Translations under genes and position numbers: made by a program
Origin: JAPOVO01 sp965218195
GTDB lineage: Bacteria; Chloroflexota; UBA11872; VXNJ01
DNA: 64,000 bases
Direction of reading: 5' to 3'
NCBI GenBank assembly: GCA_965218195.1
Contig: OZ244593.1
Span: forward strand, 1,302,001 to 1,366,000
Notes under the pieces: model-generated
Seen by the model: the letters and a program-made list of their open reading frames with translations, nothing else
Database searches by the model: none
Told to the model about the DNA's origin: nothing
Shown here: piece after piece, positions 1-9,143 of the stretch
Position numbering within the stretch: position 1 is the stretch's first letter
Layout: the number at the start of each line of letters is the position of its first letter

Positions 1-347
1 ACGCGAAGGTAGACGCGCCATCGGGCACGGCGCTCCACACGGCGCGGATGATCGTCGACGCGAGGGGCGAGCCGGCTGTTGACGTTGCCACCGAGCGGTT
101 CACGCTGGAAGGTGTGCGGGGAGGTGATTTTAGCGGGGTGAAAATCCACTCGGTGCGGCTGCCGGGACTGGTGGCGCATCAGGAAGTGGTGTTTGGCGGA
201 GTTGGGCAGACGTTGACTATCCGGCACGACTCGACCAGCCGCGAATCGTTTGCGCGTGGGGTTATTCTGGCGATTCGCCGCGTGCGCGGCTTGAAGGGGC
301 TGGTCGTGGGGCTGGATAAGCTGCTGTTCGACGGCGTTTCCAATTGA
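1..347 (+). CDS. dapB: 4-hydroxy-tetrahydrodipicolinate reductase, C-terminal part
   Basis: This gene runs off the left edge; its reading frame begins at base 3 and ends at TGA 345-347. The visible first residues read AKVDAPSGTALHTA, which is the DapB signature around the catalytic lysine (K.DAPSGTA). The rest gives the C-terminal dimerisation domain with the usual RH.S.SRE.FA.G motif (here RHDSTSRESFARG). DapB reduces the product of DapA with NAD(P)H in the lysine/diaminopimelate pathway in the cytoplasm. asd follows 31 bp downstream and dapA lies further on the same strand, so this is a lysine-pathway cluster. The N-terminal Rossmann half lies outside the window. Confidence 0.95.
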   Translation, partial: AKVDAPSGTALHTARMIVDARGEPAVDVATERFTLEGVRGGDFSGVKIHSVRLPGLVAHQEVVFGGVGQTLTIRHDSTSRESFARGVILAIRRVRGLKGLVVGLDKLLFDGVSN

Positions 348-378
348 AGGCGGATATGGGAGTGATGGAGTAAGCGAT

Positions 379-1377
379 ATGGCAAGACGAACGGTCGCCG
401 TAGTAGGCGCGACGGGCGCTGTTGGGCGCGAGTTGCTTTCGGTGCTGGAGCAAAGGGAGTTTTCAATCGATCAGTTGCGTCTGCTGGCAAGTAATCGCCG
501 GAACGGACGAACGATAAATTTCCGTGGAAAAGACATTCCCGTCGAACCGGCGACGCCGGAGTCTTTCAAGGGCGTCGATCTGGTGTTCTCGGCCGCGGGT
601 ACTTCCGTGAGCCGGGAGCTTGGGCCAAAGGCGGTCGAGGCGGGCGCGGTAGTCATCGACAAGAGTTCGGCCTGGCGCTATGAGGATGACGTTCCGCTGG
701 TCGTTCCCGAGGTAAACGGCGACGACGTTGCGTCACACCAGGGAATAATCGCCTGTCCAAATTGCTCAACCATTCAGATGGTCGTCGCGCTGGCGCCAAT
801 CCATCGTGAGCACGCTATCGACCGCGTAGTGGTTTCGACGTACCAATCGGTATCGGGCGCGGGCGCCGGAGCGATGCTGGAGCTTGACGCGCAGGCCGAG
901 GCGATTGTGGGCGGTCAAGAGCCGGAAATCGACATTCTGCCGCGTCAGATCGCGTTTAACGTGATACCCGAAGTGGAGACGTTTCGTCCCGAGGATGGAT
1001 ACACCTCCGAGGAGTGGAAGCTGGCCAACGAGACCCGCAAGATCATGCACGCGCCGGATATGCGCATTTCGGCAACGTGCGTGCGGGTGCCCGTGCATCG
1101 AGGCCACTCGGAAGCCGTGAGCGCGGAGTTTTCGGAACCGGTTTCAGCGACCGAGGTCCGGCGGATTCTTTCCGGCGCGCCCGGCGTCAAGGTCGTGGAC
1201 GACATTTCAAACGGAGCGTATCCGACCGCGCTCGACGCCGTGGGCAACGACGACGTTTGGGTCGGAAGGATTCGCGACGACGTTTCCACGGACCATGGTG
1301 TCGTTTTCTGGGTCGTTTCCGACAACCTGCGCAAGGGTGCGGCCACCAACGCCGTTCAGATCGCCGAGCTGCTCTGA
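379..1377 (+). CDS. asd: Aspartate-semialdehyde dehydrogenase
   Basis: The 332-residue product starts with a Rossmann NADP-binding motif (VVGATGAVGRELL). It carries the active-site cysteine at C129 in CPNCSTIQ and the substrate-binding stretch VRVPVHRGHS. It converts aspartyl phosphate to aspartate semialdehyde, the branch point to lysine, threonine and methionine. The length is normal for the family. The ATG at 379 has a GGAG ribosome site at 367-370. It sits between dapB and dapA on the same strand, as in other lysine clusters, although a 460-bp repeat-rich gap separates it from dapA. Confidence 0.97.
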   Translation: MARRTVAVVGATGAVGRELLSVLEQREFSIDQLRLLASNRRNGRTINFRGKDIPVEPATPESFKGVDLVFSAAGTSVSRELGPKAVEAGAVVIDKSSAWRYEDDVPLVVPEVNGDDVASHQGIIACPNCSTIQMVVALAPIHREHAIDRVVVSTYQSVSGAGAGAMLELDAQAEAIVGGQEPEIDILPRQIAFNVIPEVETFRPEDGYTSEEWKLANETRKIMHAPDMRISATCVRVPVHRGHSEAVSAEFSEPVSATEVRRILSGAPGVKVVDDISNGAYPTALDAVGNDDVWVGRIRDDVSTDHGVVFWVVSDNLRKGAATNAVQIAELL

Positions 1378-1439
1378 CACGGGCGCGTAGCCCGGTGCGG
1401 GGTTCCGGCTCCCCTTCGTTATTCCTAGCCGCTACTCCT

Positions 1440-1660
1440 GTCATTGTGAGCGTGGGCGAAGAATCTCGGCTTGGGCAACAGCCAATTCTGGCTTGCACAA
1501 CGGAGTGTGTGGTCCTGAGCGAAGCGAAGGATCACACTGACCACTGGATTCCCGCTTCCGTAGACACGAAAGAAAAAGGGGGCGTGACCGAAAGTCCCGC
1601 GTCATGCCGGACTTGATCCCGCATCCGGAGACTAGAGGTCGGGACCTAGATTCCCGCTGC
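1440..1660. repeat. Dispersed intergenic repeats between asd and dapA
   Basis: The space between asd and dapA (1378-1837) holds no credible gene. It contains several short repeat types seen elsewhere in the window. One is a 'ggtcctgagcgaagcgaagg' unit at about 1511. Another is a 'actggattcccgcttcc' unit near 1551. A third is a 'catgccggacttgatcc' unit near 1602, a relative of the perfect hairpin at 7594-7622. Two further divergent copies of the 'attcccgc' unit follow at about 1650. These look like REP- or dRS3-like palindromic elements. Confidence 0.7.
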
Positions 1661-1837
1661 CGGTGCATCCCATAGCCCTAAAACCCGCGCGTGACTAAAA
1701 TGGGCTACTGCGAGTTCGATATTTTGGCGAGTCTGAAGGATTCTTGGGCGTAGATTCGCAGTTTGGAGCAGCGTCCGGTTAGCTCCGGGGGCCTTATCCG
1801 AATCGTCATCGCTGGCATGGAGGCGGGAGGAATCGAA

Positions 1838-2755
1838 ATGCTTGAATTCGGCCGGCTCATAACAGCCATGATTACTCCGTTCAGGGACGACGGCTCCGTT
1901 GACTACGAAACGTTTGCGCGTCTTTGCGAGGGCCTGCTGGCGGCTGGAAACGACGCGCTGCTCGTCACGGGGACCACTGGAGAATCGCCGGTGCTCGACG
2001 AGGACGAACGGGCGTCCCTGTATCGCGAGGCGGTTAGCGTTGCGAAGGGCAAGGGAAAGGTGATCGCCGGGACCGGCGGTTATAACACCGACGAGAGCAT
2101 TCATCTTTCGCGGATGGCGGCTGAATGCGGGGTCGACGGCCTGCTCCAGGTCGCGCCGTATTACAACAAGCCGCCGCAAGCCGGGCTCGTCAAGCACTTT
2201 ACGGCAATAGCCGAGGCGACTCCCCTGCCGAACATCATCTACAACGTGCCGTCAAGGACCGTAACCAACATAGACGCTCCTACCGTCGCCGCTGTCAGTG
2301 AGGTCGATAACATCATTGGCGTAAAGGAAGCCAGCGGCGACTTCGACCTGATCGCCGAAATCATCCGCACGGCTGCGGACGGATTCCTCGTTTACAGCGG
2401 CAACGACAGCGACACCTTCCCTATCATGGCTCTGGGCGGCGTTGGAATCGTGAGCGTGGCCAGCCACGTCATCTCAGGAGAGATTCGCGGGATGATCGAT
2501 GCGTTCGTTCGAGGGGACTGGGAGACCGCGCGGGACGATCACTTGCGAATGCTGCCGATCGCCAGGGCGCTGTTCCCAGCCGGCTGGAGTAATCCGATAG
2601 CTATCAAGGCGGCAATCAATCTGAGCGGCTTTAACGTCGGGGGGCCGCGGCTGCCGCTGGTTGAACTGCCCGCGGCGATGCAGGCCGGATTGAAGACGTT
2701 GCTAGGCGAATACAGTCTCGACCCGTACCTCGCGGCCGCCGCCGTTCCCTCATAG
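1838..2755 (+). CDS. dapA: 4-hydroxy-tetrahydrodipicolinate synthase
   Basis: I place the start at ATG 1838, preceded by a strong GGGAGG (1825-1830), rather than at an in-frame start 25 codons upstream; the 305-residue product then matches family length. It is a TIM-barrel aldolase that condenses pyruvate with aspartate semialdehyde. Visible signatures are GTTGE in the substrate loop, PYYNKP, catalytic Y135 in YNVPSR and Schiff-base K163 in GVKEASGD. It follows asd on the same strand and completes the lysine-pathway cluster with dapB. The upstream gap is filled by dispersed repeats. Confidence 0.96.
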   Translation: MLEFGRLITAMITPFRDDGSVDYETFARLCEGLLAAGNDALLVTGTTGESPVLDEDERASLYREAVSVAKGKGKVIAGTGGYNTDESIHLSRMAAECGVDGLLQVAPYYNKPPQAGLVKHFTAIAEATPLPNIIYNVPSRTVTNIDAPTVAAVSEVDNIIGVKEASGDFDLIAEIIRTAADGFLVYSGNDSDTFPIMALGGVGIVSVASHVISGEIRGMIDAFVRGDWETARDDHLRMLPIARALFPAGWSNPIAIKAAINLSGFNVGGPRLPLVELPAAMQAGLKTLLGEYSLDPYLAAAAVPS

Positions 2756-2844
2756 TTGTTGGCGACGAGTCATTGACGTTCCGGAATTCGCAGGCTCGCG
2801 CCGCTGGCATCGCGGGCCAGTGCTTTCCGACGGTCTAGCCGTCT

Positions 2845-3453
2845 ATGTGGGACAACCTTTCGGAAGTCGCTGCGGCGGTCAGGGGTTGCACGGACTGCCC
2901 GCTGTCCGAGGGACGGACGAACGCGGTGCCCGGCGACGGGAATCCGTCGTCGGAAATAATGTTCGTCGGAGAGGGCCCCGGCTATTACGAAGATGTGCAG
3001 GGCCTCCCCTTCGTGGGGCAGGCCGGGCAGCTTCTGAACGAGCTGCTGGCCGAAATCGGGCTGCGGCGTGAAGACGTTTACATCACGAACGTGGTCAAGT
3101 GCCGGCCGCCCAGGAACCGCGACCCCCAGCCCGACGAAATCGGCGAGTGCTCCAAGTATCTGGATCGTCAGATCGAGTTGATCGATCCCAAGGTCATTGT
3201 GACGCTCGGGCGCTACTCCATGGACCGGTTTTTTCCGGGGCAGCGCATTTCCAGGATCCACGGCGAGGCCCGTCGAGTGGGCCAGCGAATGGTCGTGCCC
3301 ATGTACCATCCGGCGGCCGCGTTGCATCAGCCGTCGCTGCGACGGACTCTTTCCGATGACTTTGCCAAAATCATCGTCGCGGCTGAGGCGGCCGAGGACG
3401 CGCCCGTACCGGAAGACCGCGACGACCCGGCCCAACAGCTATCGCTGTTTTGA
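2845..3453 (+). CDS. Type-4 (Fe-S) uracil-DNA glycosylase
   Basis: The 202-residue product has the family 4 uracil-DNA glycosylase signatures: GEGPG in the uracil-binding loop, PFVGQAG, NVVKCRPP and the C-terminal YHPAA motif. Four cysteines are placed to hold a 4Fe-4S cluster: C15 and C18 (CTDC), C85 (KCRPP) and C102 (ECSKY). The enzyme removes uracil from DNA in base excision repair. The ATG at 2845 is the first good start, although no clear ribosome site precedes it. The gene lies 40 bp before rnj. Confidence 0.95.
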   Translation: MWDNLSEVAAAVRGCTDCPLSEGRTNAVPGDGNPSSEIMFVGEGPGYYEDVQGLPFVGQAGQLLNELLAEIGLRREDVYITNVVKCRPPRNRDPQPDEIGECSKYLDRQIELIDPKVIVTLGRYSMDRFFPGQRISRIHGEARRVGQRMVVPMYHPAAALHQPSLRRTLSDDFAKIIVAAEAAEDAPVPEDRDDPAQQLSLF

Positions 3454-3492
3454 GGTCCGGTTGATCTCAGTCCGCCGGAAACCGTAACCGGA

Positions 3493-5163
3493 TTGGCGTC
3501 TAGCATCGAACCGCGCACGCTGCGAGTCGTGCCTTTGGGCGGCGTTGGGGAAATCGGGCGTAATTCCATGATCATGGAATATGAGCGCGACGCAATCGTT
3601 ATCGACTGCGGCGTTATGTTTCCTGATGCCGAAATGCTCGGCATCGACCTGGTTATCCCCGACTTCGGCTATGTCTACGAGCGGGTCGAAAAGGTCCGCG
3701 CGATAGTCATCACGCACGGCCACGAAGACCACATAGGGGCGCTGCCCTACGTCCTTCCCCGGCTGCAAGCGCCCGTCTACGGCACCAGGCTCACGCTAGG
3801 TCTCATCCGGGCGAGGCTCGAAGAGCACGGCCTGCTCGACAGCGCCGACCTTCGGGAAATCCAGCCGCTTCAGGAGCTTCAGATCGGCGCGTTTCGGCTC
3901 AAGTTCTTCCACGTGTGCCACAGCATTCCCAATGGCGTGGGGATTGCCATAACAACCCCGGTCGGCACGGTGGTCCATTCCGGCGACTACAAGTTCGACC
4001 AGACTCCGGTCGACGGCGTCGGACCCGATTTTCACACGCTCGGCGAGCTGGGCGGTCAGGGCGTGCTGGCCGTGTTCGGCGACAGCACTTACGCGGACCG
4101 TCCGGGCTACAGCGATTCCGAGCGGGTCATCTACGAAAGTTTCGAATCGGTGTTCGCGGAGGCTCAGGGACGGATTATCGTTTCGACGTTCGCGTCGCTC
4201 ATATCCCGGATACAGCAGGTGATGGAGGTTTCGGCTGACTTCGGCCGCATGGTTGCCGTGGTTGGCCGGAGTATGGAGACAAACGTTCCGAGAGCGATCG
4301 AGCTGGGTTTCCTGAATCCGCCCGATGGGACCCTGATCGACAAGGATCACATCGACCACGTAGCGCCCGACGAGCTTACGATCGTTTGCACGGGCAGCCA
4401 GGGCGAGCCCACCTCGGCGCTCGCGCGAATGGCCAATCGCGACCACCGGCTCATCAGAATTCAGCCTGGGGATACGGTGGTGCTCTCGTCCTCGCCGATT
4501 CCCGGCAACGAAGAACTGGTAAATCGAACGATCGACCGTCTCTTCCGGCAAGGCGCGGATGTTGTTTACGAGAAGATCGAGCCGGTTCACGTTTCGGGTC
4601 ACGGCAGCCAGGAGGAACTAAAGCTCCTGCTGGGAATGCTCAGGCCCGAGTACCTGGTGCCGATTCATGGCGAATACCGTCATCTCGTCCACCACGCCCG
4701 GCTGGCCGAATCGGTGGGGATACCCGCCGAGAACGTTTTGATAGCCGAGAACGGCGACATCATCGAGTTTACGTCAGCCTCTGGACGCATAGTCGACAGG
4801 GTTCCGGCGGGTTATGTTTTCGTGGACGGTCTGGGCGTGGGGGACGTGGGAGCCGAAGTCCTCAGGGACCGCCGCCGTCTGGCCGGCGACGGCATATTGA
4901 TAGCGGCCATCACCGTGGACCGGCATACCGGCGTGCTGATCGACGAGCCCGACCTGATATCCCGCGGATTCCTTTACGAACCAGAGTCATCCGATGTTCT
5001 GAACCGGGCGAAAAAGCTGCTGGAGCAGACGCTCAAATCGGAGGCTTCAACCGAACCGGACTGGACATATCTGAAGAGCAAGGTTAGAAATACGTTGGGG
5101 AGGCGCCTGTATGCCGAAACTCGGCGCAGGCCGATGATTATCTCGGTTGTAACCGAGATCTGA
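3493..5163 (+). CDS. rnj: Ribonuclease J
   Basis: The 556-residue product is a beta-CASP metallo-beta-lactamase RNase. The dizinc motif HGHEDHIGALP lies near residues 75-85. Further metal or CASP motifs follow: HSGDYKFD, the GSQGE block, and HVSGHGSQEE and HGEYRH near residue 390. RNase J acts on mRNA and rRNA as a 5'-3' exonuclease and endonuclease. The start is a TTG at 3493; no ATG occurs before the conserved LRVVPLGGVGEIGRN segment, so TTG is well supported. Udg lies upstream and ftsK begins 53 bp downstream, as in other Chloroflexota clusters. Confidence 0.95.
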   Translation: MASSIEPRTLRVVPLGGVGEIGRNSMIMEYERDAIVIDCGVMFPDAEMLGIDLVIPDFGYVYERVEKVRAIVITHGHEDHIGALPYVLPRLQAPVYGTRLTLGLIRARLEEHGLLDSADLREIQPLQELQIGAFRLKFFHVCHSIPNGVGIAITTPVGTVVHSGDYKFDQTPVDGVGPDFHTLGELGGQGVLAVFGDSTYADRPGYSDSERVIYESFESVFAEAQGRIIVSTFASLISRIQQVMEVSADFGRMVAVVGRSMETNVPRAIELGFLNPPDGTLIDKDHIDHVAPDELTIVCTGSQGEPTSALARMANRDHRLIRIQPGDTVVLSSSPIPGNEELVNRTIDRLFRQGADVVYEKIEPVHVSGHGSQEELKLLLGMLRPEYLVPIHGEYRHLVHHARLAESVGIPAENVLIAENGDIIEFTSASGRIVDRVPAGYVFVDGLGVGDVGAEVLRDRRRLAGDGILIAAITVDRHTGVLIDEPDLISRGFLYEPESSDVLNRAKKLLEQTLKSEASTEPDWTYLKSKVRNTLGRRLYAETRRRPMIISVVTEI

Positions 5164-5216
5164 TTTGGCGGCTTCCTGCCTCGAACGTGGGGCGGGAAAA
5201 GACGTAAGGAGCCTCC

Positions 5217-7421
5217 TTGCCCAGAACCGGCGCCCCGCGACTAAAACGTTCCGCTTCATCGCCCGCTCGATTGTCCCTCCCGCTTGGGGCGTATCAGCTT
5301 GTCGGCCTCATTCTTACGGTTATTTCGGTGCTGGCGCTAATCGGGCTCGCAACGAGCGATGGAATTGTGGCGGGCGCGGTGGGCGGCGCGCTGGCCGAGC
5401 TTTTTGGCCGTCCGGCCTGGCTTTCGGTATTCGTGCTTCTGGCGATCGGCGCGGCGACGTTCGCCTCCGGCTTCACCACCGTCCGGCTTGTCAGCGCTCC
5501 GGTCATACTGGTTGCCGTCGTGTTCGTGTCAGTTCTGTCGGGATTGGCGCATCTGGTCACTGGATTGGGGGCGGAACAGTCGGGACCCACGGGCGGGGGG
5601 ATCCTTGGTCGGGCCGTTGGATGGAACATGGTCGTCGCGCTCGGATATCGGGGCGCTTACGCCGTGCTGATCGTCTTGATTGTCCTTGTCCTTGCGTTTG
5701 CGCTGCTGCGCCCTGGACCGGGTCTTGGCTACGTGACGGCTTTGGGCCGGTTTGTGATCGAAGGCTCGCGCTCTATTCGCCGATTGGCCGTTGCCGCGGC
5801 CGTGAGGCTGGAGGCGCGGCTGCGGGCGCTTGAAGGCGCTGGCGCCAAATCCGCAAATGCGCCGCTGTCCCGGAAGCGGGACACGGCAAACAAGGCCGAG
5901 GGCGACAAATGGCAGCAGGCCCCTCTCATCAAAGTCAAGTCGCCGCCGGACCAGTCCGCCGTCGAGAAGCAGGGGGCTGTGGAAGAGGAATCCGGTCAGG
6001 AAAATGCTAGCCGCTGGCAGCTGCCCGCGTTTGATCTGCTCGATCAGCCGAACCGGTCCAGAAGGGTAACGGACGACGAGATCGCCGAAAACGCCGCGCT
6101 TATCGAGTCGACGCTTGCGAGTTTCAACATCGAGGCGAAAGTCCGGGAGGCTATTCCGGGGCCGGTCGTCACCCAATACTGCGTCAGTCCGGGGTCGGGC
6201 GTAAAAGTCGCCAGGATAACCGCGCTCGCAAACGATCTCGCGCTGGCCCTCTCGGCCAAGAGCATCCGGGTCGAGGCGCCGGTGCCGGGGCGGCCGTTCG
6301 TGGGACTCGAGTTCCCGAATCGCAAGCCCGCCAGGGTCACCTTGCGCGAGCTGGCGGAATCGCCGGAATACCAGTCCATGGACGCCCCGCTGCGCTTGCT
6401 GCTGGGGAAAACGGTGGCGGACGACGCGAGGATAGACACACTTTCGGCGATGCCGCACCTCCTGATTGCCGGATCGACGGGCGCCGGCAAATCGGTCTTC
6501 CTCAACAGCCTGATCCTGAGCTTGCTGTTTCAGCACCATCCGGACGAGCTACGGCTGATTCTGATCGACCCGAAGATGGTCGAGCTGGTGGCGTTCAACG
6601 ACATTCCACATCTCATGATGCCGGTGGTAGTCAGACCCGACGAGGTGGTAAACGTGCTCGCCTGGGCGTCGCGGGAGATGGGTCTGAGATACAAGACTTT
6701 GTCGGACGCCGGCTATCGGAACTTGCAGTCCTACAACGAAGATGCGGAGACCGAGAGCCGAGAGCGAATGCCCTTCATCGTGATAATCGTCGATGAGCTG
6801 GCGGACCTCATGATGACGGCGTCGGCGGAGGTGGAACGGCATCTTTGCAGATTGGCGCAAATGGCGCGCGCGGTGGGAATACATCTGATCATTTCAACCC
6901 AACGGCCGTCCGTCGACGTGCTTACGGGACTGATTAAGGCCAACTTCCCTACTCGCGTCGCGTTCATGGTGAGCAGCCAGGTCGACTCGCGCACGATTCT
7001 CGACTCCGCCGGGGCGGAACGGCTGGTCGGACGCGGCGACATGCTCTACTCGTCATCGGAATCGAGCCGGAACGTTCGACTCCAGGGTGCTCATTCATCC
7101 GATCCGGAGATAAGAAAGGTAGTTAAATTCTGGGCGAAACAGGGCGAGCTGGCCCAAATAACGCCTGAGGAGGTGGCCTCCGCCGCGCAGGAACCGGACG
7201 ATTCGGAGCTGCAACTCTACGAGGAGGCGGCCGACATTGTTCGGCAGCATCGCTTTGCCTCGGCCGCGCTGCTTCAACGCGAGCTTCAGATTGGAAACAA
7301 GCTCGCGAGAAGACTTATCGAAATCCTGGAGCAGCAAGGGCTGATCGGTCCGCCGATCGAGGGCCGTCCGAGCCGCGAAGTGCTGACTCAAGGCGTTCTG
7401 GAGCCGGAAGAGGTCGCTTAG
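5217..7421 (+). CDS. ftsK: DNA translocase FtsK/SpoIIIE
   Basis: The 734-residue protein has about four membrane segments in its first 170 residues, then a charged linker rich in Lys, Glu and Gln (roughly 210-280). A RecA-like motor follows, with Walker A GSTGAGKS at about residue 419 and Walker B LILIDPK about 30 residues later. The end (about 668-725) is the gamma winged-helix domain that reads KOPS-type DNA signals (LYEEAADIVRQHRFAS then LQIGNKLARRLIEILEQQGL). It pumps chromosomal DNA at the division septum. The TTG start at 5217 has an AAGGA site at 5206-5210. Confidence 0.96.
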   Translation: MPRTGAPRLKRSASSPARLSLPLGAYQLVGLILTVISVLALIGLATSDGIVAGAVGGALAELFGRPAWLSVFVLLAIGAATFASGFTTVRLVSAPVILVAVVFVSVLSGLAHLVTGLGAEQSGPTGGGILGRAVGWNMVVALGYRGAYAVLIVLIVLVLAFALLRPGPGLGYVTALGRFVIEGSRSIRRLAVAAAVRLEARLRALEGAGAKSANAPLSRKRDTANKAEGDKWQQAPLIKVKSPPDQSAVEKQGAVEEESGQENASRWQLPAFDLLDQPNRSRRVTDDEIAENAALIESTLASFNIEAKVREAIPGPVVTQYCVSPGSGVKVARITALANDLALALSAKSIRVEAPVPGRPFVGLEFPNRKPARVTLRELAESPEYQSMDAPLRLLLGKTVADDARIDTLSAMPHLLIAGSTGAGKSVFLNSLILSLLFQHHPDELRLILIDPKMVELVAFNDIPHLMMPVVVRPDEVVNVLAWASREMGLRYKTLSDAGYRNLQSYNEDAETESRERMPFIVIIVDELADLMMTASAEVERHLCRLAQMARAVGIHLIISTQRPSVDVLTGLIKANFPTRVAFMVSSQVDSRTILDSAGAERLVGRGDMLYSSSESSRNVRLQGAHSSDPEIRKVVKFWAKQGELAQITPEEVASAAQEPDDSELQLYEEAADIVRQHRFASAALLQRELQIGNKLARRLIEILEQQGLIGPPIEGRPSREVLTQGVLEPEEVA

Positions 7422-7507
7422 GCGTCGACGGCGCGCCGCGCCTTGGCCGCGGTTTTTCGCGCCGTGGAGACACCAGCCCGGCGGCGGACATGCTCCAGGA
7501 GACCCGC

Positions 7508-7622
7508 GCTGGATTCCCGCTTCTCTTTCATCATTCTGCGCCGCCGGTCTTGTCGTTGTGAGTAGGGGCGGTTCGCGAACCGCCCCTACGGCTCGTCATG
7601 CCGGATCAAGTCCGGCATGACG
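7508..7622. repeat. Three dispersed repeats incl. two perfect hairpins
   Basis: Downstream of ftsK lie a 'ctggattcccgcttct' unit (about 7510), a perfect 28-bp palindrome at 7562-7589 (arm GTAGGGGCGGTTCG and its complement), and a perfect 12-bp stem with a 5-nt loop at 7594-7622 (arm CGTCATGCCGGA). The 28-bp palindrome recurs with one change at 36795-36822. These palindromes may also end ftsK transcription, since ftsK and the next gene converge here, but no T-run follows. Confidence 0.75.
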
Positions 7623-7650
7623 AGGCTGCGAATAGGACAGCCAACCGCGT

Positions 7651-9003
7651 CTAAGGTGCGCACTGCTCCTCGTACAAGTCTTCGACGTGAGCGGAGATCG
7701 TGCCCCCTTCGCCCTGCAGGAGGTCGAGGCGAATGTTTTCAAGCCGCTCGATGCGAGTCAGGGCCGGACGCTTCCCGTCAGGTCCGACCAGACTGCTCCA
7801 CACCGTGGCCTCCGCCGTTACGGCCCGAACCTCGGCCTGCATGCACGAATCGTAGTCTTGCCCGATTCTGTCGGCGCGCCAGTCCGCCAAGTGGACTAAT
7901 TCGTGGAGAAGGACTGTTCCCAGAATCCGAACGTCCTGGTTGCTTAACCGATTGGACAGATAGATTTTGTTTGAGCTGGAGAATGAGCCGAGAACCCAGA
8001 TTTGCATGTCCTTGAACGCGATTCTGGTCTGCAAAACGCGCGCCGCTTCGAGTCCCTCTCTCGCCACGCTCAACGGTTCCAGCACCTTGACGGCTCGCAG
8101 GATTTCGACCTCGTCGATGTTGTAGCCGTCTGGCAGAGCCGCGTCGACGGTGTGGGCCGGCGCGATTGAGCCGTCTACGCCGACGATATCGATCTCCCCG
8201 ACCAAATGCGGTCTTGCTATCTCGGTTCCCGCGTATAGCTGCTGCCTCAGTATCTCGCCGCCGTTAACTGGCGCGACCTCGCCGCCCGGCTCGCCGCCGG
8301 GGACAGCCTCCACCCAGTATCGAAACGCAATCCTCTGGAATCGCTGGGCGATGAACGGGCCGAACGCCTGCGGCCGCGACATGGGGAGGCCATATAGCTC
8401 GATGCTGGTCGACTCGTCGCCGGGGACCAGTGGATTTTGCAGAAAGGCGGTTTTGATGGCTTGTTGGGTCATCCACGAAAGGCGGACCGCTTTCGCCTCT
8501 TCGGGACTCGCCGCGCCATCCGCAAGCGATCGGGGAATGGACTGGCTAAGCAGAAAGTCGTCCAGGCCGGCTTCCTCCATGATCTCGTAGAGGTTGGCGA
8601 GACGTACAGTGTTATCCGCGGGGAACCACTGGAGAAGCGCGCGCTGGGTGATTTGATAGAAGAGACCGTCGTCCCCGGCAAATGGTCGCGACACCGGAAA
8701 TCCAAGTACGCCTTCTCCGCCAAATCTGTCAAACGCGGTTAGAAACTGAGGGCCATCCGAATAGTTGGTCATCGAGAACCCGCGGCCGGAACCGTCGCCG
8801 GTTTCGGTGAAAAACCGCTCGTCGAGCGCGAACGAGGGAGCGGTTGTCGAGTCGTACAGGTTGAGCGCGACCGGGCCCCGGACCGGGCTTGAGTCGGCCG
8901 CCGCATTGAGCAGTAGCGTCAGCGCCGCCGCACAGATTGCAAGCTGGAACGGCTTTGCGAACCGCCTTTTCCGCAAGTAGCGGGTGATTTGTCTAATAGA
9001 CAT
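7651..9003 (-). CDS. Secreted HExxH protein with a Chloroflexi-type surface module
   Basis: I do not recognise a named family. The ATG at 9003 is preferred to a TTG 17 codons upstream, because it opens a basic stretch followed by a hydrophobic export segment (about residues 19-36), giving 450 residues. Residues ~75-150 form a module with GGEGVLGFPVSRPF and ALLQWFP. A second part reads YGLPMSRPQ then AFRYWVE. Both are echoed in the C-terminus of the glycosidase at 17705-20005. Near the end the stretch LLHELVHLADW is a zinc-peptidase HExxH motif, and a possible third ligand lies in AEVRAVTAEA. It is probably an extracytoplasmic metallopeptidase or a relic of one. It converges with ftsK. Confidence 0.7.
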   Translation of the reverse strand: MSIRQITRYLRKRRFAKPFQLAICAAALTLLLNAAADSSPVRGPVALNLYDSTTAPSFALDERFFTETGDGSGRGFSMTNYSDGPQFLTAFDRFGGEGVLGFPVSRPFAGDDGLFYQITQRALLQWFPADNTVRLANLYEIMEEAGLDDFLLSQSIPRSLADGAASPEEAKAVRLSWMTQQAIKTAFLQNPLVPGDESTSIELYGLPMSRPQAFGPFIAQRFQRIAFRYWVEAVPGGEPGGEVAPVNGGEILRQQLYAGTEIARPHLVGEIDIVGVDGSIAPAHTVDAALPDGYNIDEVEILRAVKVLEPLSVAREGLEAARVLQTRIAFKDMQIWVLGSFSSSNKIYLSNRLSNQDVRILGTVLLHELVHLADWRADRIGQDYDSCMQAEVRAVTAEATVWSSLVGPDGKRPALTRIERLENIRLDLLQGEGGTISAHVEDLYEEQCAP

Positions 9004-9143
9004 GCCGGGGCCTTTTGCCCGGAGCCGAGGCGAAGCCGGACCGCCGGCCGTCAAGCGTTCTCGTATTCAAGCCGACGAAGTTACGGTTTTCCGGTTTGTG
9101 ATTTATCCTGAGTATCGCCGTTTTATGAAAGATGCCGGTCCCG

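Noticed and set aside
3796..4602. A 268-codon open frame antisense to RNase J
   Set aside because: It overlaps fully a well-supported conserved gene and shows no family motif.
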